Origin: Falciphora oryzae
Taxonomy: Eukaryota > Ascomycota > Sordariomycetes > Magnaporthales > Magnaporthaceae
Direction: 5' to 3'
DNA length: 64,000 nucleotides
Assembly: GCA_000733355.1 (NCBI GenBank)
Contig: JNVV01000002.1
Span: 1,529,590 to 1,593,589 of the forward strand
Below, piece by piece: positions 11,479 to 22,537 of the stretch (position 1 is the first letter of the stretch; each line of letters starts with the position of its first letter). Made by a program: the position numbers and the translations under genes. The notes under the pieces were generated by a model. The model had not been told where the DNA came from. It saw only the letters and a list, made by a program, of their open reading frames with translations, and ran no database searches.

Positions 11479-12113
11479 ACCGGTTTTTTCGGGGCTTCTA
11501 ATTTGGTCGCATCTGGGGCAAGGGGGGTTGCGTTTCTCTCCAACGGACTGTTTTCTCGTCGGCGCGGGGTTTATCAAGAACAAAACAAAAACGCGAATTT
11601 CTCTCGATACGCTTTGCATTGCATCCCGGGGACATGTGTTTGCTCAGGGAAAGGGGTTAAAGGGTATTTTCACGAGGGATAAAAACTGATCTTTTTTTTG
11701 GGATCATGACAGGCAGACGGAATCAGCTGCCAAATACCAACCGATGAACAAAACAATCTCGAGCCCAGGACCTTATGCCATGCAATGCTGTATCCCTTGG
11801 GATTTGTGGACTGCTGAGCGGACACGCACGTATGCATAGTGCATGAGTTAAAATGCCATGAGAGCGCTTCATTTCTCCATTTAGTCCTAACAATGTGACC
11901 TCCGTAGCCGGTATAAAACTTGAAAAAAAAAAGAACATTTCTACACAGGTATATCAGCCGGGGTAAAAATAAGAAAGAAATCCAACAGCGAGATAACGTC
12001 GTGAGCAATGATAATAAGAAAAAAAAAAAAAAAAAAACGCCGGTATGTTGGGTATCCTTTAAATGCGGAATGAGGTGCGGTACGTCTCGAAAGGGGGCGC
12101 ATCTCGAACTGCT
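11479..12113. other. Intergenic, convergent RPL35 / zinc-finger gene
   Basis: A 3' flank with no gene. It contains an A19 run at 12019-12037 and AT-rich DNA around 11880-12010. Confidence 0.55.
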
Positions 12114-14492
12114 TCACAGGGGCTCGCTCTCGGATATGTCTGGGGATGCGCTAGCGGATTCGCCAAGGTTGTCGCCGGCAGCGCCGTCGTCTCCAGGAGC
12201 GCCGGGGGCCACGGGCGTCGCCTGGTATCCGCCCCGGCGAATCTTGATCTTGGTTTCGTGTGTCTTTTTGTGGCGGCGGAGCTGGTCCAGACGGTGGAAA
12301 GTCTTGCTGCAGCCTTGGTGGTGGCACATGAAGGCGCCGACCTCGGCGTGCGTCCTACGATGCTTGGACAGGTTCGACGATTCGCTGAAGCGCCGCCCGC
12401 ATATGTTGCAGGCGAGGGGCTTGACCTTGGTGTGGGTACGCATGTGCATGGCTGCCGAGGCGCCACAAAGTTAGTAAAACGTGGGCACAAAAGCAGCGAA
12501 GCACTCAGGTACCATGGCTGTACTACTTACTCCTTGCGCTCTGCTGCCTGAAGGTCTTGTCGCAGCCAGGGAACTCGCAGGGCAGCGGTTTGGAGCCCTT
12601 GTGGATGAGCTCGTGCTGGTCTAGCGCCTGCTTCGCCGAAAATGTTATGTGGCACGTCGGGCATTCGTATGGTTTTTCTGGTGCAGCACGGGCGTGGGGG
12701 ACACATCAGCTCGGCACACCCTCCGGGCTTAGGATCGTAACATACCGCCCGTGTGGGTTTGCACATGACGCTCGATCTTGCTCTTCTGCGGAAACCCCTT
12801 TTTGCCCTCGGAGCTGCGCTTACAGCCTTTCCAGCCGCACAAATAACCGCCATCGCTTCTCTCCAGCACCTTGACGTGGTAGCCGATAACGTGTAGATTG
12901 AGCTCCTTGGCGTTATCAAACACCTGTCCACAGCAGTTAGCGTCGGGAGCGTCACACCACAGACACTGAAACGGCTCGTTGACCATGTCCGGGTCGCCCG
13001 CCCGTAACCCATCGTTAAGGCCGGTCCCGTTTTCATGATGTGTGGCTGGTGTTGTGGGCGGCGGGGACAAGGCTATAGACGCACCCGTCGGCGGGGTGGT
13101 TATGGTAGACGGGTCATTAGTGAGGGCGGCGGCTGGTGACGATCCCAGCGAGAGGTGCGTTTGGACTGCCAAGGGGTCCTCTTGAGAGGGCATGTACGGC
13201 GGTGTACGGAGGCGCCCGTGAGACGATATGACACCAAATGCCTGTTCCGCCTGGTGATCATGGTGCTGCTGCTGCTGCTGCTGCTGCTGCTGTGAGTGAA
13301 GGAACATAGTCCTGTGCTGCATGTGCCAGTGCTGAAGAAGTTCGTCTCCGCTTGTCCAGTGAGCGCCGCAGTCAGACGCCAGCACAGAGGGGTTGTAGCA
13401 GTCCATTAGGCTATTACCGTCGAGAGCCGTGAAAAACATGGTCTCGCCGCACGGGTACTCGTGCCCATGCAGCTGGGGGTGTTCTAGCAAGCACGGCATG
13501 GGACAAACGGCGTAGTTCAGCGGCTGGTCCACCAGGCAAGGCCGCACACAGGACTCGGCCGACGGATCGTTGTGCCTTTCGATCAGATGCTGGATGACTG
13601 TCTGGGGTGCTGTCGTGGAACCATCGCAGTGGGCCTGGCGGGCGGGAGTGTGTTGCTGCACGGCCGAGGACGCCGAGAGAAGGGTTTGGTGGCTGGCGCG
13701 CAAGGGGTTGGGATGTTGCTGCTGCAAAGAAGGAACTGTTCCAGCATCGCTAGCGACGAACGAGGCTAGGGTAGCGGCAGCCTTTGTTTCTTCACAGGTA
13801 TAGGCCGGACAGGACTCGTCGACACAGACGGGCTCGTCGTCGCAGTCTGAGGCGTCACATGGCTGGTCGAGCCCGCACTCGTGGCCAAGCTCGCACGGCT
13901 GGTCGAGCCCGCACTCGTCGCCCAGCTCGCAGGGCTCGGCAATATCGCATTGCTCGCCGTAGACGCATGCGCTACTACAGCTAGATCCGGCGCAGCTACT
14001 GGCCGTCGAGTTTCTCCGGGCCGGAGTCGGGCAGGGCGCGGCCTCTTGGCTAGTAGCAGTCGCAGCAGCACTGGCCGGAACGGCTGACCAGCCAAAGCCG
14101 CTGCCGCTCTGTGCCTGGCTGGCATCATAAGAGCCAATCATGTGGCCGAACCCGTCGGCGTGCGCCATGGGCACCGACCCGGACGAGTAGACGTAGTCGG
14201 CGGGGTCCCATGACGACGATGGGTCGGCTGGCAGAAATGCCGGGTAGCCGTCGGCGAGGAGCCAGTCGTGGGCGTGAGCCCCCGCGGTAAAGGCCGGCGG
14301 CGCAGCATGGAGCCTGTCGCCAGCGTGGGCCGGGCCCTGGAGGAGCTGGTGGCCGTGGCCGTGGTAGCCGACAAGCTCCTTGTCCAGCCCGCTGCTGAGC
14401 TGGCGGGCAGGGTTTGCGGCGCCGGCGAAGGAGAGCATTGAAGCGGCCCCGCGAGAGGGAACACTCGGGGTGTTCCTATCCGCTTGGATCAT
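12114..14492 (-). CDS. C2H2 zinc-finger transcription factor, ZafA/Zap1-like
   Basis: Probable nuclear activator of zinc-uptake genes. Exons 12746-14492, 12531-12677 and 12114-12451 give 743 residues. Splicing intron 1 creates the classic linker HTGEKPYEC. The DNA-binding part holds an atypical N-terminal finger pair (about 505-580), then four regular fingers, including QQSARTMHMRTH, RFSESSNLSKHRRTH and KTFHRLDQLRRHKKTH. The order and wording of these fingers match the ZafA/Zap1 group. The N-terminal half is low in complexity, with a polyglutamine tract near residue 400 and a Cys-rich repeat near 187-211 that could sense metal. The start is the first in-frame ATG; the open frame continues upstream without one. 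Zinc specificity is inferred. Confidence 0.82.
13264..13292 (-). repeat. CAG/CTG triplet repeat coding polyglutamine
   Basis: About nine consecutive glutamine codons, all CAG on the coding strand, followed by a His-rich segment in the zinc-finger regulator. A pure triplet run like this is prone to length change. Confidence 0.9.
13861..13932 (-). repeat. 36-nt coding repeat, two copies, Cys-rich
   Basis: Two adjacent 12-residue units (ELGDECGLDQPC then ELGHECGLDQPC) lie inside the N-terminal half of the zinc-finger regulator, flanked by further Cys-Asp-Glu sequence. Confidence 0.88.
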
Positions 14493-15387
14493 GGCGGCAG
14501 CATAAAGCGCGAGGCCAGCGTCGGACGGCCCGGGAAGAAAAGAAGGACCAGTGCGGAGCGCAGCGAAGGCGTGGGGCTCCCCAGGCAAGGGCGGAGCAAG
14601 CGAGCGTAAACCGAGCGTGGCAGCTCCTCGGTTGGTCCTTTGAGAGGCGACTCGGCCGGCTGGCTGGCGATGCGGGCGACGGTTTTGTGTGTGTGCCGGA
14701 TCGACGCAGGGCCGTCGGAATGGCGAGGACCGGGGGGAGCGGGCCGGAGCACTTTGCGTGTGAGAACCTTGATGGGCAAGCAGAGACGGATTGATTTTGG
14801 CTCTTTCGCGGTTTTGTCAGCGCGCCGGCCGGTCTCGATTGGGCCGGATTTTGCGGGGCGAATGCGGGGCCGCTGATGACGCTGGCGGTCCTTGAGGAGC
14901 TGGGCGCCTGCCGAGGCACTTGGGTGTGCACGTACGTGTACCTGCGAGAGCACCGAGCAAACGCAAACGCAGAGAGGAGCGACGGGAGAAAGTAACAATA
15001 CCGAATGCCAACACAATTCATGTGAAGCCGTCATCTCTCTCATCTTCCATAGTAATTTACACCGCGCGACCGACGACCGCACACGCACGCTCCTCCTAGG
15101 TGCTCGCCCGACGACACGTGCGCGCATCGCCTCGCAATCGCCGCGCATGATCGCTGGCCTCTGTCGCATTCCGCTCTCCCCACCAACGGCCGTCCTTGAT
15201 TGATCAAGAGCGGCGCACGCACGACTTGCCTTTGCGCGACTCGCTCTCTGCAGCGCCGCCGCCGCCGCCTGAAGCTCTGCCCGTCTGGCCCCTGCCTGCG
15301 TCCCGACCGAAGGCACCTAGAGTTAGCGCAGTTATTGCCAGCCGCCCACCGCCACCGACAAACGACGCCACCACCGCTGCTGCCATC
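14493..15387. other. Bidirectional promoter region, zinc-finger gene / MGNCCGK gene
   Basis: An 895-base spacer between divergent starts with no supported gene. The frame of the zinc-finger gene stays open without an ATG up to about 14588, which is read as 5' UTR. Confidence 0.5.
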
Positions 15388-15771
15388 ATGGGGAACTGCT
15401 GCGGCAAACCCGAGTCGGACAACTTCCGCTCCCAGGGCCGCGTCCTCGGCTCCGCCCCGCCCAAGCAGACCACGGCCCCTATCCCGGCTTCGGCCACTCG
15501 TCCCAAGCCCGCAAAGGTCGGCGGCCCGCCCCGTACCCTCGGCGGCGGCGAGGGCAGCAGTAGCGCGTCCCCCACCAGTGCTGAGGACGCTAGAAGGAAA
15601 GCCGCGGAGGCTGCCGAGGCCCGTGCAAAAGGCAAGCCAGCAGGAAAACTTGCAAGCCAGCTCGAGGTTCAGAAAAAGAAGACGAGGAACGAAACCCTGA
15701 AGGGGGTGAGCGACGAAAACCGTCGCCAGAGAGACATTGACAACCAGGCCAAGATCTTGAGCCACAACTAA
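15388..15771 (+). CDS. Small predicted N-myristoylated protein (unknown function)
   Basis: Single-exon gene for 127 residues, not assigned to a named family. It starts MGNCCGKPESDNF: Gly2 with a small residue nearby is a textbook N-myristoylation signal, and Cys4-Cys5 would be palmitoylated, so a peripheral plasma-membrane or vacuolar location is likely. The middle is Pro/Ser-rich and disordered. Residues about 70-127 are charged and probably helical (EDARRKAAEAAEARAKGKPA and SDENRRQRDIDNQAKI). The ATG has a good context and the stop is followed by an ordinary 3' flank. The anchor prediction is firm from sequence; the role is unknown. Confidence 0.8.
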   Translation: MGNCCGKPESDNFRSQGRVLGSAPPKQTTAPIPASATRPKPAKVGGPPRTLGGGEGSSSASPTSAEDARRKAAEAAEARAKGKPAGKLASQLEVQKKKTRNETLKGVSDENRRQRDIDNQAKILSHN

Positions 15772-16117
15772 GTCCAACGCTCTCGAGATATCATTCGCCA
15801 TCCATGCCTCATTTTCCCAATCTTATTCTCCGTCTACCCTCAACCTATCCTGGCCCTCCATCTTTCCCTCCAACAACCACCACCTGTGTTTCCGCCTTTG
15901 GATTCCGTGTCTCTCTTCGTGCGGGCGCATAGGACGAATCGGACGATATAATCCCCGTCACACCGCATCGATCGGTCGGTGTAGGAATTAATATATGTAT
16001 TGACCATATTAACACAGCCTCCAAATACGATTTTGCTCTATAGCGCCTCCTCCGTGACAACCCATACAAAGGAATTCCAAGGGGCTTTTCCTCTTGCTTT
16101 CGTGGCATACATCCCAA
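15772..16117. other. Intergenic, convergent MGNCCGK gene / PRP5
   Basis: Short 3' spacer with no gene. AT-rich around 15985-16010. The palindrome TCACGTGA begins inside the PRP5 stop codon at 16118. Confidence 0.5.
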
Positions 16118-19100
16118 TCACGTGATGGTGTATCTGCCACTGGCCGGGGCACGGCTCTCTGCATCTGCCGCAGCTATCGTGCCTTCGCGGAGGAGGCGTG
16201 TGAGCTCCGACAAGGCGTTGCCTACAACAAGCTCCGTGTCGCCCTCGATGAGAATGTACAGCTTGGGGTCTGCGCCCGCCGCCGGTTCCTTGCCCGGCGC
16301 GTAATATGTGCCCTTGGTCGTGATGGACGTGCCCGTCGCGTCCAGGATTTTGGCCACGTTGGTGCGGTTGGTGACGGCCCAACGTGCCTTCTGCGGGAAG
16401 TCGTTGATCTCCAGTGTCGCGTGGAATGCGCCCGCGTCCGGCCCTTTGTTGTCGATCGGCTGCCCTGGCCTCAGTTGCCCGGCCTTGGCAAGTCGTGCGT
16501 TGATCATCTCGATGGCTGACGCCGCCTTGTCTAGCGCCCCGCCCTTTGCGCTTGTCAAGACGGCTGCTTCGTTGGACGTTGCCGAGCCCTTCGCCTCCGC
16601 CTCCGCCTTGGCTGCGTCCCGGGAGACGATTGCCGACGCCGCAGACAAGATGGCCGTCGACGCTTTCAGCTTCTTCTCGTCGTCCTTGCTCGTCTTCTCC
16701 TCCGGCACGTCCTCATCCTCTCCTTCGGCTTTGTGCGTCTTGCGCTCGCGGTTGCGTGCGGCTTCGCGTTCCTTGTCCAGCCGCTCGAGACCCTTGCCGC
16801 CAAATCCGGACTGGTCTTTGGCCTGGCCCGCCTTAATCTTGTCCTTGAACGACTTGCGCATCTCAATGAGCCGCTCCGGCACAGGCTGGCCGCTCTGCTC
16901 CAGAGCCTTGGCGATTCCGATGGAGCAGTTCTCCTGCTCCTCTGTGATAAATGTCACCGCCGTGCCCGTGTTGCCCGCCCGGCCCGTCCGGCCAGCGCGG
17001 TGAACGTAGTCCTCGAGGTGGTTCGGGGCATCGTAGTTGACTACCAGCTTGAGCTGCTTCACGTCGAGACCCCGTGCCGCCACCGACGTGGCTATGAGAA
17101 TAGGACAGACGCCCGACTTGAAGTCTGCGATGGTCGAGTCTCTGTCCACCTGGTCCTTTCCGCCGTGGAGGGACATGCAACCCCAACCCTTGCGCAGCAG
17201 CTCGCGCAACAGCTCGTCTGCCTTTTCCTGTCTCTCGACAAAGACCAGGGCCCGGACGTCGTCATCGTCCACGTAGAGCTCTCCCAGAAGCTCCAGCAGC
17301 CGATTGAACTTGCTCTTCTCCTCCCTGATCTCGACAACCTGCGTGATCTCCGATGCAACCACGCTCTTGCCGCCAACCTCAATCTCCACCGGGTTTTTGA
17401 GCACCTTTTTGACAAGTGCGTCCATGATCTTTGGCATCGTGGCCGAAAATAGTACCGTCTGGAGGTCTGGCCTGGCGTTACCCAGGATCTTGGTGACCTG
17501 GGGCTCGAAGCCCATGTCAAACATCCTGTCAGCCTCGTCGAGGACAATGTACGTGGTCCGCCGCAGGCTGACTACACGGCCCTGATTCGCCGCCAGGAGA
17601 TCAATCATCCGACCTGTCGTCGCAACCACAATCTCTGCGCCACGTTTCAGGTCGGCGATCTGGTCTTTGATAGGGGGCCCGCCGTATGCGCAGACGGCGC
17701 GCAGGCCAAGCGCTTTCAGAAATGGTTTGCAGTCGCGGAAAATCTGAACGGCAAGCTCGCGGGTGGGAGTTAAAATGAGGCCGATGGGTCCTTCGGCGTC
17801 CTTCACGGGCTCCTGGTCTTTGATGTGGCGGAACATGGGAAGAAGGAAGGCCATGGTCTTGCCGGACCCCGTCTTGGCCACGCCCACAATGTCCCGGCCC
17901 GACATGATGACGGGAAGAGCCTGCATCTGAATAGCCGTTGGCTTGTCGTAGGCAAGCTTGTCGATGACATCGAGGATCGGCCGTGTGAGACCGCAGTGCG
18001 ACCACTTCTGCACCGGCTTTGGAACATCCTTGCCTGACACTTTGATGCCGTCCAGCTCGAGGCGCAATTCAGCCACATCGGCCTCGGTCATCTCGCTCAG
18101 CTCCGAGGGCTCAACCCAGAAGTTCTTGCGGATGACTCCAAGATCAACCTTGCTATAGTCGATCTTGGGGATCTCCTTCTTCTTACGCTTAGCAGTCAGA
18201 GCAAGGAGAGTCTTGGCATCGGCATCCTCCGCGGCGCCAGAGGCAAAATCGTCGTCGTCACTGAAGTAAGCCTCTGGGATAGGGACCGGCTTGGAACCGC
18301 TCGCAGCCTTGGTCGGCTTGCTTCGCACGCTGGTGGCAGGCCCTTCCAGATCCGCCATGAAGGCGTCAAGCGGATCGACGTCTTCCTCCACCACGTCCTT
18401 CTCGTCGATCTCCATAGCCATGCCTTCCTGGGGCATCGCAGCGTCGACATCGACGGTCTCACCGTTTGCCGCTGGGGGGGCCTCACTATTGTCGTCTGTT
18501 TGTATGGCCATGCTCTGCTGCAGCATCCGCTCCTCGCGCCGCTCATGGGCGGCTCGGGCCGCAGCGGCAGCCTCCTCTTCGGTCCCCGCGAAGTTGTCAC
18601 CATCCGAGTCGTCGTCATCGTCGGCCTGCTCCACATACGGCGTGTTGTCGGTCGATTCAAGAGAAACGTCAGGAAGCTTGGCCAGTTTGCGCTTCGACGT
18701 TTCCTCGTCGTCCAGATTCAGCTTCCGTTTAGCCGGGGCCTTGTCGTTTTCAGACGACTTTTGAAATCCAAAACCACTGATGGGTTTTCCTTGCGGCAGT
18801 GAGGATGCTACAGGCTGGTTAGCACTCGGGAACTCGGCGTTCGGGTAAAGGGCAAAATCCAGCAGGTTCGACATACCGGTTGAGGAGGCTGTCACGACTG
18901 TCGCAGTCTTCTCGACAGGATGGCCCTTAATGGCTCCGAGTACAATGGGTGACTGATGCCGGCCGGCCGCTTTTTTAGCCATGGCCTTTGGGTCGAATTT
19001 GCCACCGTAGGGGACCGCTGGCAGCGCCTCTTGGGCCGACTGGGGAGTCGCCGGAGAGGCGGGCCCCGGGGTAGTCCCATTGGATGCAGACAGGACAGTG

Positions 19101-19954
19101 GCAGGAATTCCCGTGGCCTTGACGTCCATCTCGGCGAGTAGTTTCCTAGTACTGCCGGGTGTTGCGCCGCTGTCCTTACGCTGCTCCATCTCCTTCTTCT
19201 TCTTCCACGCCTCCAGCTTAGCTAGCCTCTCGGCTTTCTTGTCGGCCTCTGACTGCGCCTGGGACTGAACGGGCTTAGCGGTCTGCGGACTGTCAGCAAC
19301 TCTATCGCCGATATCAAGCTGAGTTATTATGGGACGGCAGCATACATCAACTTCCTTGGGCCTGCCGCCGTCTACCGCGCCAGACACACGTTGGCGCTGG
19401 TCATCAGCTCTGCCACGCGGACCCGAGTCGGTGGTGTCCTCGTGGCGGGCACGGTTTCGATCCAGGGAGTCGTCTCGCCTGGCGCGGGGACCCCGGTCGG
19501 CGTCGCGACTGCGCAGACGGCGCCTTGGCGGTGATCGGTCCCTGTCGCGAAGGCGGTCGCGTGAGCGGCGACGGTCGTGGTGGGCGACGCCGTCCCTGCG
19601 TCCGCTGCGGTAGTAGTCGTCATCTCGGCGATCTAGGGACCGGTCACGGGAGCGGTCGCGGCGGCGATATGTGCCATGGTCGCGATCGCGGTCGCGGTTC
19701 CGCTCGCGGTCACGGTCTCGATCTCGGTCTCGATAGCGGCGCTGTGGCGGGCGCAAGTTAGTAGGCACGCGCGGCAAGACTCTGGGGCTAGAGAGGGCAC
19801 TCACGTCGGCAGGACTGCGGGAGCGGTGGTGGCGATCGCGGGGTCTGTCCCGGTTGCCACCACGATCACGTCTCTCTTCATCCTTTGTGTTCCTTCTTGA
19901 GGACTGCTGGCTTCCTGCAGGAGATGGTGAGCGTGACGTTCTGGGGCGAGCCAT
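16118..19954 (-). CDS. PRP5: Spliceosomal DEAD-box RNA helicase Prp5
   Basis: ATPase that remodels U2 snRNP and checks the branch site during prespliceosome formation. Exons 19805-19954 and 16118-19741 give 1257 residues. The 63-nt intron has a perfect GTGAGT donor, a TACTAAC-like branch point and CAG acceptor, but contains no stop and keeps frame. The N-terminus is an RS/RD-rich domain. DPLDAFM near residue 506 is the Prp5 signature that contacts U2 snRNP. The helicase core follows: WSHCGL Q-motif, AKTGSGKT (about 672-679), PTRELA, DEAD (785-788), SAT (817-819), and HRAGRTGR (964-971). A C-terminal KH-like extension follows. The mitochondrial HMG gene is divergent. Confidence 0.96.
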   Translation of the reverse strand: MARPRTSRSPSPAGSQQSSRRNTKDEERRDRGGNRDRPRDRHHRSRSPADVSALSSPRVLPRVPTNLRPPQRRYRDRDRDRDRERNRDRDRDHGTYRRRDRSRDRSLDRRDDDYYRSGRRDGVAHHDRRRSRDRLRDRDRSPPRRRLRSRDADRGPRARRDDSLDRNRARHEDTTDSGPRGRADDQRQRVSGAVDGGRPKEVDVCCRPIITQLDIGDRVADSPQTAKPVQSQAQSEADKKAERLAKLEAWKKKKEMEQRKDSGATPGSTRKLLAEMDVKATGIPATVLSASNGTTPGPASPATPQSAQEALPAVPYGGKFDPKAMAKKAAGRHQSPIVLGAIKGHPVEKTATVVTASSTGMSNLLDFALYPNAEFPSANQPVASSLPQGKPISGFGFQKSSENDKAPAKRKLNLDDEETSKRKLAKLPDVSLESTDNTPYVEQADDDDDSDGDNFAGTEEEAAAAARAAHERREERMLQQSMAIQTDDNSEAPPAANGETVDVDAAMPQEGMAMEIDEKDVVEEDVDPLDAFMADLEGPATSVRSKPTKAASGSKPVPIPEAYFSDDDDFASGAAEDADAKTLLALTAKRKKKEIPKIDYSKVDLGVIRKNFWVEPSELSEMTEADVAELRLELDGIKVSGKDVPKPVQKWSHCGLTRPILDVIDKLAYDKPTAIQMQALPVIMSGRDIVGVAKTGSGKTMAFLLPMFRHIKDQEPVKDAEGPIGLILTPTRELAVQIFRDCKPFLKALGLRAVCAYGGPPIKDQIADLKRGAEIVVATTGRMIDLLAANQGRVVSLRRTTYIVLDEADRMFDMGFEPQVTKILGNARPDLQTVLFSATMPKIMDALVKKVLKNPVEIEVGGKSVVASEITQVVEIREEKSKFNRLLELLGELYVDDDDVRALVFVERQEKADELLRELLRKGWGCMSLHGGKDQVDRDSTIADFKSGVCPILIATSVAARGLDVKQLKLVVNYDAPNHLEDYVHRAGRTGRAGNTGTAVTFITEEQENCSIGIAKALEQSGQPVPERLIEMRKSFKDKIKAGQAKDQSGFGGKGLERLDKEREAARNRERKTHKAEGEDEDVPEEKTSKDDEKKLKASTAILSAASAIVSRDAAKAEAEAKGSATSNEAAVLTSAKGGALDKAASAIEMINARLAKAGQLRPGQPIDNKGPDAGAFHATLEINDFPQKARWAVTNRTNVAKILDATGTSITTKGTYYAPGKEPAAGADPKLYILIEGDTELVVGNALSELTRLLREGTIAAADAESRAPASGRYTIT

Positions 19955-20812
19955 TGTGCTGCTGGCGGCTCAAGAGGCACGTTTTGGTGAGATGTACTTC
20001 TTTCGAGGGTGCTGCAAAGTCAAGGTTATTGAAGAGGCGCCAAAAGATGCCTGCTCTGGCTGTCCACCAAGAGACCGGGCTGGATGGAGGCGTCGTGACG
20101 GAACAAGACGATGGTGGCTTGCGCTGGACCCTAGACTGCAGCCGCCAATGTGTTGGCGGCACCTCGAGTGGTGGTCGCGGCTTCTTTCCTTCCTTTCTTT
20201 TTTTTTCGGTCTTTTTTTTCTTTCTTTTTTTGTTGTCAGATTGGGATGGCTCCTTGGCTGCCTGCGATGTGAGACTGCATGTCGCCAGGCGATCAAGTGG
20301 ATTTCGTGAAGCACGCACTTGGGTGTGGGGAGCCTGTGGTTCCGATGCACGGACCATTATACAAAATGCCAAGCGCAGAGATGGACAAAATTGTCTGGAA
20401 GCACGTGATGTCGCTTGGAGGGGTACACTGTGCTGGGCCTGCGGCACCAGGCACAAGCAGGCTTCGAGCCGTTGCGCCGAGCATACAGTGCCGATGCATG
20501 GCTCCCACGCACCCACGCCATCCCGTTCCCCTCAATGCGATTGCAAAACAAGGGGCTGGGCTCCACAGCTGTGTGAGGGAACGAAGCTTGCATCCATGCA
20601 GCAGAAGGTGGAAGTTGGAACTTGACCTCGACTCCTCCCTAGAGGCACTGGCAGGCACTGACCTACCTAATCTTCCAGACCTGACGCCGGTGGGGAGCTT
20701 CCTGGAACACACCACAATCCAGATCCAATCAATCGATCGACGACCACACAACCGATGCCACCACGAATGACCGTTTGAGCCCCAAATCTCAAGCGTCGAC
20801 CAATTTTGCGCC
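19955..20812. other. Bidirectional promoter region, PRP5 / HMG gene
   Basis: An 858-base spacer between divergent starts, with T-rich runs at 20185-20235 and a CACGTGAT element at 20402-20409. No coding sequence is recognised. Confidence 0.5.
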
Positions 20813-21938
20813 ATGTGGTCTGTCATCCGTCCCGCCGCGCTGCAAGTCGCGCGCGTCCATGGCACCGCCGGCTCCCTGCCGGCCCGCCGTGGCCTGGGCT
20901 GCCTCGCCGCGCGGGTGATCCTCAACCGGAGCGCCTCGTGCGCCTACCGCCTGACCGTTGTGGCCCGGAGCATGGCAACCGCCACTGCCAAAACCAAGAC
21001 TGCCCGCAAGCCAGCCGCGAGTGCCACGAAGGCTACCGCGACCAAGGCCAAGGGCCGCGCCGCTGGAGCGCAAAAGACGGCGACCAAGTCCACGAGGGCT
21101 ACGAAGTCCACCAGGGCTACGAAGACTACCAAGGATTCCAAAGCTATCAAGTCCAAGGCCAAGTCCAAGGCTGCCAAACCGAAGAAGGCGGCCAAACCGA
21201 AGAAGCAGCTGACCCCCGAGGAGAAACTGGCTTCCGAAAAGAGGAAGCTGGCGAAGAAGACCCTATCCGAGCCGACCCAGCTCCCTTCGCGGTCCTGGCT
21301 CGTTTACCTGACCCAGAAGACTCAGGGGAAGTCCCATAATCTCATGCAAGACGTATCCGCTCTCAGCAAGAGCTTCAAGGAGCTGTCGGCCGCAGAGCTC
21401 GAGGTACGTAGTGACTCCAAGGCGCACAAACGACAGCAAGTTGCTAACTGATGCGGTCGGCATCATCAGAACCTCAAGGAGATCGCGCAGGCGAACATGG
21501 TGGCAAACAAGGCCGCCTACAAGGCCTGGGTGGAGAGCCACACTCCAGAGGAGGTGAAAGCCGCAAACCAGGCGCGCTCCCGTCTCCGCCGCGTCCACAA
21601 GGTCTCGGCACCGCAGATCAAGGATCCCCGCCTTCCCAAGCGCCCGTTGACGCCCTTCTTTTTCTACTTGCGAAAGGGCATCGCTCCTCGCGACCCTGCG
21701 CAGCAGAGCCTTACCGAGCACGCGAAATCCGCCGGTGCCCAGTGGAACACTATGTCGGCGGACGAGCGCAAGGTACGATATGGCCCAAGGGGCGCCTTTT
21801 TACGACCATTATTATTACTTGTGCCAGCTTGATGAACCGCCACTAACACCAAGCACTCACGAACAGCCCTTTATCGACATGTCAGTTGCAGACAAGTCCC
21901 GGTACGAGATGGACAAGAAGAGCGCAGGGCTGTCCTAG
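20813..21938 (+). CDS. HMG-box protein, probable mitochondrial DNA packaging factor
   Basis: Likely the Abf2/TFAM-like protein that binds and compacts mitochondrial DNA. Exons 20813-21403, 21470-21772 and 21867-21938 give 321 residues with consistent phases. The N-terminus (MWSVIRPAALQVARVHGTAG to about residue 50) is Arg-rich and lacks acids, as a mitochondrial transit peptide should. A long Lys/Ala/Thr-rich segment follows, with STRATKSTRATKTTK repeats resembling histone H1 tails. Two HMG boxes come next: a divergent one starting about PSRSWLVYLTQKTQG and a clearer one with KRPLTPFFFYLRKG, then AGAQWNTMSADERK-PFIDMS. A nuclear role is possible, but the presequence argues for mitochondria. 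Confidence 0.83.
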
Positions 21939-22537
21939 GTACTATGTCTCTCAAGGGCGGTGGCTCGGCCACCAAATCTTGTCACTCTCCTCTCCGCCCA
22001 CTTCACAATTCAGGCTGGATATACAGTGGGATTTCAGGCCTGACGACCTCGTCCCGTCTGTGCCTGTGACTTGAGATGACATCATCCGCATGTCACCGCC
22101 ACTCCAAATTCCGTAGAAATGGGTTACGGTCGTCCAGTCGTGTACTTTCCTTGTCCCGACACACCAATACCCAAACCGCACCCTGCAAAGGGAATAGTAC
22201 CTTATCTTTGTTCCACATACTTTTCCTTGTTGGTACGTGTCGTTTACTCCCTTTCCACGGTCGATAGCTGCGCTACGTGTGCAGTGTTGGTGCGTCTTAG
22301 GATTAAAGATTGGGGGAGAGACTAGGTATGGAGGTATGCTGGTTTCAATGTAGAATAGCTCGGAACATATCGTCCTCACATGCAGATGATTCCTTGCGAG
22401 TAGACGTGCTCCGTTCCGCCGCCACCTGAATAGGCATTTTCCCCTATTGGGACCGTGGTGTGCATGTTTAATCCAAGAAAGCAACCGGGAGGACAAGCAT
22501 CTTTCCAAAAGTCCCGAGGGGCTGTCAATCCGGCTCG
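21939..22537. other. Intergenic, convergent HMG gene / orphan
   Basis: 599 bases of 3' flank, AT-rich in parts; nothing further seen. Confidence 0.5.
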
